Shown: positions 8,727 to 18,479, counted from the first letter of the stretch. The stretch: 64,000 nt of DNA from Bacteroides intestinalis (GCF_003464595.1 NZ_QRZF01000002.1:478052-542051); one strand, 5' to 3'. Notes: a model not told the origin generated them from the sequence alone. Numbers and translations are program-made.

Positions 8727-10286
8727 ATGAAACTTCATCGTTTCTTCATTCTCCTCTTTGGGCTACTCTTCATAACCTGTGGTATGAGAGCGGATGGGGG
8801 AGATGTGCTGGAACGTATAATCCGACTGCCCGGAATGAAAGGAACCGTATATTCCTTGTTGGGTAAAGTTTCGGAGCAATCCGGTTACCTTTTCGTTTAC
8901 GACAGTAAGGTGGTGAATAATGATATTGAGGTAAAGACAAAAAGGAAAAACTGCACGGTCCGGCAAGCTATTTATGAAATTATAGGCGATAGGTCATTAG
9001 AACTTAAAGTGATAGGGCATCACATCCTAATTCTGCCTCCTGCGGAGAAGATTGTGAGGAAGAAAACTGTTTCGGAAGAACTACCTCCACCACTGGCTTA
9101 TTTTACCATAACCGGTACTTTGCGGGATAAAGAAACGGGAGACCCTGTTGTAAATGCATCGGTCATTCTTCAAGGAACTTCAATAGGTAATATTACAAAT
9201 AAGAATGGGGAGTTCAGGCTACATTTGCCTGACTCCCTGAAAAGTGGCAATCTTTCTTTTTCCCATTTAGGGTATGTTGCACAAAATATTGAAGCAACTA
9301 TGCTGATTGGACGGGATAATGTACTGAGTCTGGAACCCAAAATAGTTCCTTTACAAGAAGTGTTGATTCGGTTGGTAGAACCCAGGAAGTTATTGCGGGA
9401 AATGGTGGGGCGACGTAAAGAAAACTATTCGTTGGCTCCCGTTTATTTGACTACCTTCTATCGGGAAGGCGTCCAGTTGAAGAACAAATTCCAAAGTCTG
9501 ACAGAAGCTGTTTTCAAGGTTTATAAAGCTCCTTTGCAGGAGATTAATACATCCGATCAGGTAAAACTATTAAAGATGAGTCGGATTGATAACCGGGAGA
9601 GTACGGACAGTCTGGTAGCTAAGATGAGAGCCGGTATTCAGGCTTGTCTGCAATTGGATTTTATTAAAGACTTGCCGGATTTTCTGTCGGTTGATGCAAG
9701 AGATAATCAGTACGTATATACTTCGGGTGACATAACCTTTATTGACGACCGATGTGTCAATGTGGTTTATTTTGAGCAAAAGCCGGATGTCAAGGGGCCT
9801 CTCTATTGTGGAGCGTTGTATATTGATTCGGAGAATGGGGCTTTGGTACAGGCTCGCATTGAGATACAGCCCAAGTACATCAAAGATGCTACGCGGATCT
9901 TTGTTGTACGGCAGGCGCAGAAGGTGAACCTGACTACACAGAAGGTGGTATATACCATTTCGTATAAACCGTGGAATGGTACTTACTATATCCATCACAT
10001 TCGTGGTGACTTGTATTTCAAAATGAAGAGAAAACGTGTTTTTTTCAGTAATCCGACTTTGCATACTTGGTTTGAAATGGTGACTTGCCTGGTGGATAAA
10101 GAGAATGTGACCCGTTTTCCTCGTGCTGAAAGACTGCCTACACGTACTGTACTTGCAGATGAAGAATTCAGGTATGACGAACATTTCTGGGAAGATTTCA
10201 ATATCATTCCACTGGAAGAAGAACTCAGTAAAATTATAGAGAAGGTTGCGTTAAAGATAGAAAAAATAGGTCCTCAGGAGGAATAG
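8727..10286 (+). CDS. Exported STN-domain and carboxypeptidase-regulatory-domain protein, no beta-barrel
   Basis: A 519-residue protein with a signal peptide (cleavage near residue 22). An STN domain (secretin/TonB short N-terminal domain, about 25-110) is followed by a CarboxypepD_reg module (about 125-210) and a C-terminal region of unknown function that is paralogous to the protein at 5993-7252. STN domains of FecA and SusC-type receptors contact FecR anti-sigma factors, which suits the FecR gene immediately upstream. The length and sequence leave no room for a TonB-dependent receptor plug and 22-strand barrel. I infer a sensor for the upstream FecR/sigma pair. The signal it senses is unknown. 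Confidence 0.78.
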   Translation: MKLHRFFILLFGLLFITCGMRADGGDVLERIIRLPGMKGTVYSLLGKVSEQSGYLFVYDSKVVNNDIEVKTKRKNCTVRQAIYEIIGDRSLELKVIGHHILILPPAEKIVRKKTVSEELPPPLAYFTITGTLRDKETGDPVVNASVILQGTSIGNITNKNGEFRLHLPDSLKSGNLSFSHLGYVAQNIEATMLIGRDNVLSLEPKIVPLQEVLIRLVEPRKLLREMVGRRKENYSLAPVYLTTFYREGVQLKNKFQSLTEAVFKVYKAPLQEINTSDQVKLLKMSRIDNRESTDSLVAKMRAGIQACLQLDFIKDLPDFLSVDARDNQYVYTSGDITFIDDRCVNVVYFEQKPDVKGPLYCGALYIDSENGALVQARIEIQPKYIKDATRIFVVRQAQKVNLTTQKVVYTISYKPWNGTYYIHHIRGDLYFKMKRKRVFFSNPTLHTWFEMVTCLVDKENVTRFPRAERLPTRTVLADEEFRYDEHFWEDFNIIPLEEELSKIIEKVALKIEKIGPQEE

Positions 10287-10303
10287 GATAAGCCGGATAA
10301 TTG

Positions 10304-10311
10304 TAATTTTG
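10304..10311 (+). promoter_or_regulatory. -7 box upstream of the DUF4250 gene
   Basis: TAATTTTG matches TAnnTTTG. Its position, 31 bases before the ATG at 10342 and overlapping the alternative TTG at 10309, argues that the ATG is the true start. Confidence 0.5.
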
Positions 10312-10341
10312 CAGCCGGAATCAATAAGTATTAGTAGAAAG

Positions 10342-10518
10342 ATGGAATTGCCTAAAGACCCGATGATGCTTTTCAGCTTCATCAATATGAAATTGCGTGA
10401 CTGTTATTCTTCATTGGATGAACTCTGCGATGATATGAATGTAAATAAGGAGATGATTGTAGGAAAATTGCAGTCTGCAGGATTTGAATATAGTGTCGAG
10501 CATAATAAGTTCTGGTAA
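10342..10518 (+). CDS. Small DUF4250 family protein
   Basis: A 58-residue cytoplasmic protein of the DUF4250 family, recognised by its start MELPKDPMMLFSFINMKLRD and the following segment on a short helical fold. An in-frame TTG at 10309 would add 11 residues, but a promoter-like box overlaps that codon and family members start at MELPKDP or equivalent. Its function is not known. It is convergent with the DUF4421 gene, with only 11 bases between the stop codons. Confidence 0.8.
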   Translation: MELPKDPMMLFSFINMKLRDCYSSLDELCDDMNVNKEMIVGKLQSAGFEYSVEHNKFW

Positions 10519-10529
10519 TTTTATAGCCA

Positions 10530-11630
10530 TTATTTCTTTTTCCGGTGTTCCTTTTTCAGATAGAAATTGAAGCCGGCATATATTTGCAACGTACCGAATC
10601 CGTTGTTTAAGGAGAAGTTATCCCGATAATAGTCGTATGTCCTGCCCAGGAAAGAAGCGCCTGCAAAGTACTTACTATTATTGTATACCACACCTACCCG
10701 CAATATGAAATCAATATTGAAGTTCTTGTACCAGTCGTTACCTTCTTCCGCATCCTTTTCTATACGTGACGTTTTGTAGGCAATTGCCGGACAGAGCGAC
10801 AGGCAAGCCAGGCAGTTGCGCGCAAATACCCAGTTGTAGGCGTATCCAAAATTGAGACTGATATTAGTGTATTTGATATGCCTGACTTTCATTCCGGGAT
10901 TCATTGTTTCCTGAATAAGCTCAGGTAATTTAGTATAATCGAACTTTAGATTGTGGGTGGATACGGAAAGACCAGCTATCAGTGAACCCGCATTTCGTCG
11001 TTGGTTGGTAGACTGACTGAAGGCTGCCGGATATGAGAAGTGCCGATTGTTGAAGATATAATATAAGTTGAATCCTTTCATATTTACTTTCAGCCCATTG
11101 AAGTCTTCTGAATAGTTGGAAGGAATGCGGTCGGAAAAGCCCGTAACTTGGTGTATTTTGTAATCGTTGCCTGTACGCCGATAGAAAAGATCCACTCCAA
11201 ATTTCGAACTATAGAGACTTAGGTCGAATTCTGTTCCTCTGTTTTTCCCACTTTTTTTCCCAAGGAGTCCATCTGTATCGACAGACCATCCTAAAAATAT
11301 CCAGCGCCAGCCGAAGTAAGCTCCTATTTTGTTGCGAGGGTTGGGGGTGAACCGGAGCCGTTGAGGTTCGGGAACAGCGGTACCTACGGAGTAATACTCG
11401 TAATTTGTGAAATGGTCGAGCATCAAGGCATAGTTGTAGCGATTAGGGCTTATATAAGTTGTATCGAAATCATTGAAGTTGAGGAACTTTTTCATTGCTT
11501 TAATAAAAGTTCCCTGATGCTTCCCGATGGTAAGACTATCGTGTGCAATGGAATTAGTCCCTTCGTTTTGGGCAAACAAAGAGAACGGCAATAATATCCA
11601 CAGACAGAAGATAAATCTCTTCAGCATCAA
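10530..11630 (-). CDS. DUF4421 outer-membrane beta-barrel protein
   Basis: A 366-residue exported protein with a signal peptide ending at LFAQ. The body consists of alternating aromatic and glycine-containing strands (GAYFGWRWIFLGWSVD, YFAGASFLGRTYDYY) and ends in FYLKKEHRKKK. This fits the DUF4421 family of predicted outer-membrane barrels in Bacteroidales. It is transcribed away from the fimbrial locus from the shared upstream region. A role in fimbriation is possible from position only. Confidence 0.8.
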   Translation of the reverse strand: MMLKRFIFCLWILLPFSLFAQNEGTNSIAHDSLTIGKHQGTFIKAMKKFLNFNDFDTTYISPNRYNYALMLDHFTNYEYYSVGTAVPEPQRLRFTPNPRNKIGAYFGWRWIFLGWSVDTDGLLGKKSGKNRGTEFDLSLYSSKFGVDLFYRRTGNDYKIHQVTGFSDRIPSNYSEDFNGLKVNMKGFNLYYIFNNRHFSYPAAFSQSTNQRRNAGSLIAGLSVSTHNLKFDYTKLPELIQETMNPGMKVRHIKYTNISLNFGYAYNWVFARNCLACLSLCPAIAYKTSRIEKDAEEGNDWYKNFNIDFILRVGVVYNNSKYFAGASFLGRTYDYYRDNFSLNNGFGTLQIYAGFNFYLKKEHRKKK

Positions 11631-11911
11631 TCCTGTTTTTTTATTAATAGTTCAAGTTTCTATGCTATAAACAAAGCAAAAGAAAAAAGTGCACTTGTTC
11701 TATTTGCGAATTTAACAGTTCTTTTGCATATATCCAATAATATGTCTTGTTTGTTTCATTGCCATATTGATTTTGTTCCTTTTTCCGAATCCAGAATTCG
11801 TCAAATAAATCTTCTAAAAATAATTATCATATTTCTGTGAACAAACAAATCTCGAGATTCGTTGATTGGCATAATTGAAAAATCATGATACTCATATAGT
11901 AATAGATAACC
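11631..11911. other. Divergent intergenic region upstream of the fimbrial locus
   Basis: A 281-base AT-rich region separates the divergent DUF4421 and fimbrial genes and must contain both promoters. I could not identify a convincing -33/-7 pair. A short inverted pair (TTGTTTGTT at 11747-11755 and AACAAACAA at 11840-11848) is present but of low complexity. Confidence 0.4.
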
Positions 11912-12841
11912 ATGAAAAAAAGTATCCAATACGGTGCGACTTTCATCTCTGTCAGATGGAAAGTATTAGGGAAATATCTTCTTTTCTCTCTTTTGGTATT
12001 TACTTCCTGTATAAAGGAAGATCCTGAAGCATGTCCACCTTTGCAGGTGAATATTACCGTAAAGGATAAAAATTATTTTAACGTTGATAATCTGCCGATA
12101 CAGGTACGTAGGAGTGAAACACTTCCTTTCCGTGAATATATCCCTACACTTCATTATATTCTGCGCGACGCTGAAACCGGAAGTGTAGTAGAAGAACAGG
12201 GACTGTTTAGTGTCACTGATTCTGAAACAACCCACACCATTACCTTTTGCGAATGTTTGCCGACGGGGAAATATGTATTGACCATATGGGGAGGAATGCC
12301 GGATAATACTTCGCTGACTGACGCTTCATTGACTCATATTATACACCCCAATGGAAAAGAAGGTAGTGATGTCTTCCTAACTACTGATACCCTTGTATAT
12401 GATTACCAAAACAGTCATTATACGGTGGATATGGAACGTGTCACTGGAAAGCTTTTGATAGAGATCACTGATTTACCTGCAAACAGCTGGTATATGGATG
12501 AACGTATAGACAAGATTTATGAAAGAATAAATCACCTGTTCAGCTATCTGGGTCCTATCAGTGTGGTTAAAACAGCTACTTGGAAGTCAACTTCGCAGAT
12601 TGTGATAAGCACAATTCTTGCTCCTTCTACAGAAAGTGCCAAGTCTGTGTTGCATTTGGATTTTTATAATCCTCTGATGTTGAGCGTACCCCTTCTTACC
12701 CCCAAAGATGTAAACATCACCTTGAAGCGTAATGAATTGACTACCTTGAAATATGCATATAGTGAGGAAAGAAAAGATTTCTTTATCTATATGCTGATGG
12801 GAGATACGTGGGAAAAGATTTATGACCTGAATATTAATTGA
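11912..12841 (+). CDS. FimB/Mfa2 family fimbrial anchor lipoprotein
   Basis: A 309-residue lipoprotein with a lipobox before C33 (VFTSC). The sequence fits the FimB/Mfa2 family, whose members cap the base of type V fimbriae in Bacteroidales and anchor them in the outer membrane. Typical features are the CPPLQVNITVKD segment just after the lipid anchor, the two beta-sandwich domains and the conserved CECLPTGKYVLTIWGG strand (about residues 112-127). It is the first gene of the locus, followed after 42 bases by the fimbrillin. The anchor-first order is common in Bacteroides. Confidence 0.88.
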   Translation: MKKSIQYGATFISVRWKVLGKYLLFSLLVFTSCIKEDPEACPPLQVNITVKDKNYFNVDNLPIQVRRSETLPFREYIPTLHYILRDAETGSVVEEQGLFSVTDSETTHTITFCECLPTGKYVLTIWGGMPDNTSLTDASLTHIIHPNGKEGSDVFLTTDTLVYDYQNSHYTVDMERVTGKLLIEITDLPANSWYMDERIDKIYERINHLFSYLGPISVVKTATWKSTSQIVISTILAPSTESAKSVLHLDFYNPLMLSVPLLTPKDVNITLKRNELTTLKYAYSEERKDFFIYMLMGDTWEKIYDLNIN

Positions 12842-12883
12842 TATTGTTTTTTCTCGAATGTTTAACTCAAAAACTTAACTAAA

Positions 12884-14104
12884 ATGAAAAAGTATGTTTT
12901 AATGTCTGCTGTCGGCATGATGATGCTCGCAGCTTGTAGTAATGACGAATTGGTTGTTACGGACGAGCAGGACCCTCCGTCCCTGTCCGAAATCACATTG
13001 TCTCTAAACAGTGGAGGAGATGGATTGAATACCCGCGCCAATCGTCCCGTAAATAGTTCTGAGGCTGCCAATAACGTTGATAAAGTACAGATTTATATTT
13101 ATAGTCCAAGCGGAACAGATGTAACTGCGGCAGCTTTGAGTGCCGGAACCGCCAATCCGCTTACTTGGACAGCCGGCCCTTCGAATGCTACAACTCCCGG
13201 TACCGGTGACCATAAGGCAAGTCAAACCATTAAACTGAACAAACTGACGACTGATGGCACTTATACTGTTGTTGTGTATGGTTATAATGACATTGCCGAC
13301 TATACAGTGACAGGAGGTGGCAGTGCTGCGGATACTTTTACCGCTACCCTTCCGGGAGCAACCGTATCCGAACTGTTTGCCGGTAGAGCTACCTTTGAAG
13401 TGGAAAATGGTAACCTTAAAGCCGGAACTACCAGTGAAGTGGAATTGAAACGTCAAGTGGCAGGTTTACTGGGATATTTTAAGAACATTCCGGTGAAGTA
13501 TCCTGACCCTAATGCTTCGGGAGCCATTACTACTGTGAAGTACATACGTGTCTATGCGTCTTCTGCATCCAGCGCATTTACCTTTCCAAGCGCCATGTCG
13601 GTGAATGCTACCGGAAACGCTACGAAAACGAAAGTACTGGAATATGACCTTTCTATACTGTCCGATTATACTGCTCAAGTCAGTGCTGCCGGTTCTGATC
13701 TGACCAAGAAATTTGTGATTACTGCCGGAACAGGTTCCGTTGCTACGGTAGACAATTCGCTGGTAAGTGGTAAGTTCCTCATTCCTTTCAGTGCCGTTAC
13801 AAGTACTCCGACCTTTACCATTCAGCTGGAAGCCAATGAAGCAAGTGGAATTAGCCCTGTGTTGAAATCATGGAAAGTGGTGAACAGTGCTGTCGGCTCC
13901 GGAGATAAATCGGTATATGATGTTCAGCGCAACTATTTCTACTCCATAGGTACAAAGAATCTTTCTGCCACAACAGACGGAGGTACAAGTGATCCGGGAA
14001 CTACGGGAGATGATGACCAGCCTATCGACTTGTCTCAGGAAACGGTAATCACTGTTACAGTAAACGATGCCTGGGATGTGATTTATAATTTAGAACTCGA
14101 ATAG
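12884..14104 (+). CDS. Major fimbrillin-like lipoprotein (FimA/Mfa1 superfamily)
   Basis: A 406-residue lipoprotein with a lipobox before C18 (MLAAC). Features of the FimA/Mfa1 superfamily are the short acidic linker, then LNTRAN (about residues 47-52), which fits the Arg-dependent maturation site that exposes the groove for donor-strand assembly, the VDKVQIYIYSP strand, ELFAG (about 164) and a C-terminal strand ending YNLELE. Exported as a lipoprotein, trimmed and polymerised, it would form the fimbrial shaft. A perfect hairpin follows the stop codon, which may keep its expression above that of the downstream accessory genes. Confidence 0.88.
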   Translation: MKKYVLMSAVGMMMLAACSNDELVVTDEQDPPSLSEITLSLNSGGDGLNTRANRPVNSSEAANNVDKVQIYIYSPSGTDVTAAALSAGTANPLTWTAGPSNATTPGTGDHKASQTIKLNKLTTDGTYTVVVYGYNDIADYTVTGGGSAADTFTATLPGATVSELFAGRATFEVENGNLKAGTTSEVELKRQVAGLLGYFKNIPVKYPDPNASGAITTVKYIRVYASSASSAFTFPSAMSVNATGNATKTKVLEYDLSILSDYTAQVSAAGSDLTKKFVITAGTGSVATVDNSLVSGKFLIPFSAVTSTPTFTIQLEANEASGISPVLKSWKVVNSAVGSGDKSVYDVQRNYFYSIGTKNLSATTDGGTSDPGTTGDDDQPIDLSQETVITVTVNDAWDVIYNLELE

Positions 14105-14129
14105 TAGATTCGGACCTTGGATATATAGC

Positions 14130-14152
14130 GAGGGTGTTGCAAAAACACCCTC
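14130..14152 (+). terminator. Intra-operon stem-loop after the fimbrillin gene
   Basis: A perfect 9-bp stem (GAGGGTGTT paired with AACACCCTC) with a 5-base loop. The downstream side is A-rich with no T-run, so it is more likely an mRNA 3' end stabiliser or partial terminator than a full terminator. Confidence 0.55.
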
Positions 14153-14189
14153 TTAAAAAATACCTCACACATCCTAAAATGATACAGAG

Positions 14190-17100
14190 ATGAAAACCAT
14201 TCATACACTTCTGACTTCTGCTCTTCTCCTTTGTCTTTCAGCCTGCCAGGATGAAAAGTTCTTGTCCATTCCCGATGATACAACCTTGTCGAGAGCGGTT
14301 GCGGCAGCTGCTGCCGAAACATCCGCCCTAACCTCTACCGATGGTGGACAGACATGGACAGCCAGCCGGAGAGTTCCTTTGGTGGGCGATGGACGTATTG
14401 TGGACGATATGTCGAATGCCTTGGTAGAAATACTTACCAATAATCAGGGAATCAGTAATATTTTGGATACTGACATCACGAACTCCGCTTCGTTCAGCGG
14501 TGTGGTTACGGCCAATTTGATTGGGAATCAGATAGCTTCCGTACGTGATGTAAACCGCACTTACGCCGGTGGGCAGACAGCAGGATTTGTATATAAAATC
14601 AGCAACACTTCTTTGCTGAATGTCAATGTACTGAAAGGTTTCTGGCTGAAAACCTTCCTGAAAGGAGTGGAGCAGGAAATGAAGGGAAGCGATGTGCAGG
14701 AAGTGCAAACATTGGAACTGAATCTGCTGAGCGCCGCTAACAATGACGGTCAGCAAGCCATTTCCATTACTACCCAACTGGCCAAACCCTTTGATGAAAT
14801 CAAGATCGGTATGTATGGCATTTCTGCCGACGTATTGAATGCCCTCAGTCTTTATTACGCTTTTGTAGGCGAAAATCCTATTCAACCCGCCATCACGGGA
14901 AGCAGCTATTTCACCGGTGGTGTGGAGGTTCACAACGATGCTCTCTTCGATACCGGATGGACCAATATGCTAAACAGCGCCCAACTTATCAATACGAATC
15001 TGACCGATGGCCCATCTTTCGGACTGATAGGAGCACTTACTCAGCCGCACGTCACTATCAATTTCAAAAAAGAAATTCCCATAGGAGCGGAGGTCGGCTA
15101 TTTCCTTTCTTATAACGGTTTGTTAACCATCAGTGCATTGGGAACTACCATACTGACCACCTATAATGCCGCCAACCAGCAACAGGAACAGGTTACCATC
15201 AGCAGCCTGTTGGGAATTTCGGCCATTGCCGGAGGAGGAAGCCAGGTGAGTATGATCCTGAAGAAACCTTGTACTCAGATAAAAATACAATTTGCAGGTG
15301 TAAACCTGAATGTACTGAGTGCCACTACCATCAATTACGCTTATGTCCGCAATCAGGTGTTGGTAGACGCCTCCGCTTATTTTTCGTTGGCAAACGCCAC
15401 TGTCACGGGCAATTCCTATCAACTGAAAACCCCTGTCACGGGAAGCGTGTCGTATGCCATTACGGAATCTCCTACAGGCTCTTCTCCCGTCATCAGTAAC
15501 AATAAGATTACAGGCATGACCGTGAACGGGACATATAAAGTGATGGGTACCTATGTTGGAACCGATGGGAAAGTATATACCCAAACCGCCGTAATCACCC
15601 GTAATGCCAGCAGTATCAGCGAAACTGATGCATGCAATACCATGATTACCAATGCCGGCAATGGCGCCGCTGTGTATGCCCCTTCGGGAGGCGGATGTCT
15701 GCTTTGTGTAGGCGAGGGCACCAACTTCACGGGAAAGAATAATCTGATAGATAGTAACTCCGACAATTTTATCACTTACAATAATCTGGCAAGTATTGCC
15801 GCCAACACCTCTATCGTAGGAATCAGGACAGCTTCGGATAAGCCTGTCAATGCGTCGAAGAGTCAAATCCGTACAGGTTTCGTCATTCAGACTTCTACCA
15901 GGCTGTTGAGCGCTGATGTGCTGAAATTCTTTATAATCCGCTTGTATCGCAGCGGTGTGAAGGTGTTTGAGAATGCTGTGGATAATAGTAATGTCGTCTC
16001 AGCCGGGCTGATAGGCGACAGCGGGAATAAAATACGTATAAGTGTAAACACCAATCAGGAATTTGATGCCATTGAATTGTGGACGGGCGGTCTGCTCAAC
16101 CTCAATCTCAACGCTTTCCGCATTTATTATGCTTTCTGGGAGAGTGCCAGTGCCAGTTGCTACAGCGCCAGTATCGCAAATGCCTGTTTGCAACTGATGA
16201 CGTCCACCACTTATGGAGCCCGCATCAATTATGCTGCCACCCGTAGCACTGGTGTAGCCAACGTTGGAACCTCGTTCAATAATCTGGGCAATCTCATAGA
16301 CTCGGACATCAACAGTTATGCGCTTGTAACCACCACTAATGTACTGGGTGCAGTTACCGTAGCGGTAAAGTTCAATCAGATACAACAGAAACAACCGGTA
16401 GGATTCATCGTTGTAGATCCTACAGGCGTGACTGGAGCAGAACTTATTTCCTGGACTACAGTTAGTGTATATAACGCAGGTGTGGAAGTGGGACGTACCG
16501 GGACAGGTGGACTGCTGGGACTGGACGTCATAGGTAGCGGAGGCAAGCAGTTTGTTGAAACCACGCCTGTAACCACGCCGTTTGATGAAGTGCGTATCAC
16601 CTTTGCCGGAGTGGCGGATGCTTTGAAGAGCATTCAGTTGGCAGGTGTCTATACTCGTCCCGACAGTAATGGTGACGGTATTCCCGATTGTGCCGAAACG
16701 ACTACCGATCCCGGTGGTTCGATAGACGTGATCAGCGTGACAGAGCATATTTGCCAGGGAGCGCCCATCCAGATACAGATACAAGGCGGAACGAACGGTA
16801 ACAGCTATTTGCTGCGCTGTTACAATGTGGCTAAGAATAATGAAATAACGGAGCGCACGGCAACGCTGGCAGGACAGACATTTATTCTTTCCGCCATACC
16901 CGTGGGCGATTATTATATTGCTATCTATGACCCCACAGGTACGAATCTTTATTATAATGGCATCCATTCTACCGTGCATCCGTTGCGTACTACCTGGAAA
17001 ATGAATGCAACATCAAGCAATTGGAACGATTGGAATAACTGGAGTGACGGCAGTCCATGGCAATGCACGGATGTCATAGTTCCGTCCGACTGTGTTCTCT

Positions 17101-18458
17101 ATCCCGTTCTTCTTCAAGGTAGTGCAAATTATTGCAATAATCTCCATTTCGCTCCGAATGCTGAAATAGTGAATACGCATTACCTCAATTACGCTCAGGC
17201 ATGGGTGGAAATGGCCTTGCAGGCAGGGCGTTACTATATGCTTTCTGCTCCCTTGAAAGCCACATATACCGGGGATATGTTTATTCCTGCCACTATGAAC
17301 GGTACTCAAAATAATGATTTCTTTGTGACATTGAACGAAACGACTTCACCCGAAAACCGCTTTAATCCGCGCATCTACCAACGATTGTGGAGCCATGATG
17401 CACCGGGACAGAAGATTAGCGGCGGTACGCTTACTGCTGTTACCGTAATACCGGATAAGACGAACTGGACACCACCGTTCAATGCTCTGAATCAGGTTTA
17501 TCCTGCGGGGAGTGGCTTTTCGCTTTTTGCGGACCGTGAGGCGGTAAGCAATACAGTACTTGCCTTCCGTTTCCCGAAGGTGCATACCCGCTACAATTAT
17601 TATAATGCGGCAGGACAAGGAACGGCTTACAGCGAAACCGTCACCCGTTCGCTGCCCGGACGCTTCATTTACGAGAACAGCAGTGGCAGTCTTACCTTTC
17701 CTTATGTGGTGACTGTGACTAATAAGGTTGCCGGAAATACCTTTTTGGTAGGGAATCCGTTCATGGCTCATATCCGGATCGATCAGTTCTTTGCGGATAA
17801 TCCTACGGTGACTTCAATAAAGGTGTACGATGGCAACAGCAATAACTCCGTCATCAGGGCGGATGGAACGCTGCTTACCAATGGAGATGATTTCCGTTTT
17901 ATAGCTCCGATGCAGTCGTTCTTTGTTACGGTGAATAGTGCTTCTACTACGTTGGCGGTGAAGTTTACCGAGTCCGTACTGACACAGGCAGTCGGCAATG
18001 CGGGATTGATGAGAAGTACCCGTTCCGTGACTTCCACCCGTTCGGATTTGCCGCGTCCGACATTGTTCCTCATGGCAAGTGCTGGCAATGCTTCTGCCCA
18101 TAGCCTGTTGCGCCTGCATCCGTCTGCTTCGACGGCTTTTCGTTCAGGCGAAGACTCGGAATTATTATTGGATGATGACATGCCTCCTGTGATTGCTGTC
18201 TTCAGCGTGGCCGGAGAGAAAATGCTTGATATTCAGCAGCTGAGTGATGCCAATCGTATTCCGGTAGGATTTAGTTTGCGTAATCCCGCCCGGGTGACTC
18301 TGAAACTGACACATGGACAGGGAGACGCATGGCGGAACTGGTCATTTGTGGATATGGAAACCGGAAAACGATATGCGCTGTCGCAACCGGAAACCAGCAT
18401 AGACGTGGGAATCTTGTCTACTAATGTCGGTCGATTTTATCTGGAAAAGAATAAATAA
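14190..18458 (+). CDS. Large lipoprotein with four divergent repeats, probable fimbrial accessory or tip adhesin
   Basis: A 1422-residue exported lipoprotein with a lipobox before C19 (LSAC). Four divergent copies of a domain of about 140-170 residues can be aligned by eye at about 76-226, 249-387, 481-651 and 666-836. Shared marks are an N-terminal LI/NLID-D element, a central K/Q-x-G-F-x-I/Y strand, a hydrophobic helix or strand before NVLSA/LNLNA, and an ending like YYAFVGE or YYAFWES. An Ig-like stretch lies between copies 2 and 3. A calcium-loop-like SNGDGIPDCAE follows copy 4. The C-terminal 580 residues form further beta-rich modules. Position inside the fimbrial operon suggests a tip or accessory adhesin, but I do not recognise the family. 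Confidence 0.7.
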   Translation: MKTIHTLLTSALLLCLSACQDEKFLSIPDDTTLSRAVAAAAAETSALTSTDGGQTWTASRRVPLVGDGRIVDDMSNALVEILTNNQGISNILDTDITNSASFSGVVTANLIGNQIASVRDVNRTYAGGQTAGFVYKISNTSLLNVNVLKGFWLKTFLKGVEQEMKGSDVQEVQTLELNLLSAANNDGQQAISITTQLAKPFDEIKIGMYGISADVLNALSLYYAFVGENPIQPAITGSSYFTGGVEVHNDALFDTGWTNMLNSAQLINTNLTDGPSFGLIGALTQPHVTINFKKEIPIGAEVGYFLSYNGLLTISALGTTILTTYNAANQQQEQVTISSLLGISAIAGGGSQVSMILKKPCTQIKIQFAGVNLNVLSATTINYAYVRNQVLVDASAYFSLANATVTGNSYQLKTPVTGSVSYAITESPTGSSPVISNNKITGMTVNGTYKVMGTYVGTDGKVYTQTAVITRNASSISETDACNTMITNAGNGAAVYAPSGGGCLLCVGEGTNFTGKNNLIDSNSDNFITYNNLASIAANTSIVGIRTASDKPVNASKSQIRTGFVIQTSTRLLSADVLKFFIIRLYRSGVKVFENAVDNSNVVSAGLIGDSGNKIRISVNTNQEFDAIELWTGGLLNLNLNAFRIYYAFWESASASCYSASIANACLQLMTSTTYGARINYAATRSTGVANVGTSFNNLGNLIDSDINSYALVTTTNVLGAVTVAVKFNQIQQKQPVGFIVVDPTGVTGAELISWTTVSVYNAGVEVGRTGTGGLLGLDVIGSGGKQFVETTPVTTPFDEVRITFAGVADALKSIQLAGVYTRPDSNGDGIPDCAETTTDPGGSIDVISVTEHICQGAPIQIQIQGGTNGNSYLLRCYNVAKNNEITERTATLAGQTFILSAIPVGDYYIAIYDPTGTNLYYNGIHSTVHPLRTTWKMNATSSNWNDWNNWSDGSPWQCTDVIVPSDCVLYPVLLQGSANYCNNLHFAPNAEIVNTHYLNYAQAWVEMALQAGRYYMLSAPLKATYTGDMFIPATMNGTQNNDFFVTLNETTSPENRFNPRIYQRLWSHDAPGQKISGGTLTAVTVIPDKTNWTPPFNALNQVYPAGSGFSLFADREAVSNTVLAFRFPKVHTRYNYYNAAGQGTAYSETVTRSLPGRFIYENSSGSLTFPYVVTVTNKVAGNTFLVGNPFMAHIRIDQFFADNPTVTSIKVYDGNSNNSVIRADGTLLTNGDDFRFIAPMQSFFVTVNSASTTLAVKFTESVLTQAVGNAGLMRSTRSVTSTRSDLPRPTLFLMASAGNASAHSLLRLHPSASTAFRSGEDSELLLDDDMPPVIAVFSVAGEKMLDIQQLSDANRIPVGFSLRNPARVTLKLTHGQGDAWRNWSFVDMETGKRYALSQPETSIDVGILSTNVGRFYLEKNK

Positions 18459-18479
18459 TATCCTTAACTGATATGCATA

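Noticed and set aside
9570..10184. A 204-codon minus-strand frame inside the STN-domain gene
   Set aside because: Shadow of a well-supported plus-strand gene; no signal, domain or start site.
11747..11848. Possible invertible promoter upstream of the fimbrial genes (inverted TTGTTTGTT and AACAAACAA)
   Set aside because: The inverted pair is only 9 bp, low in complexity, and no invertase gene or promoter between the arms was recognised.
15999..16979. A 326-codon open frame on the minus strand inside the large adhesin gene
   Set aside because: It is antisense to a clear lipoprotein gene with repeats, has no ribosome-binding site or recognisable family, and its composition (Ser, Thr, Tyr, Cys rich) is that of a shadow frame.
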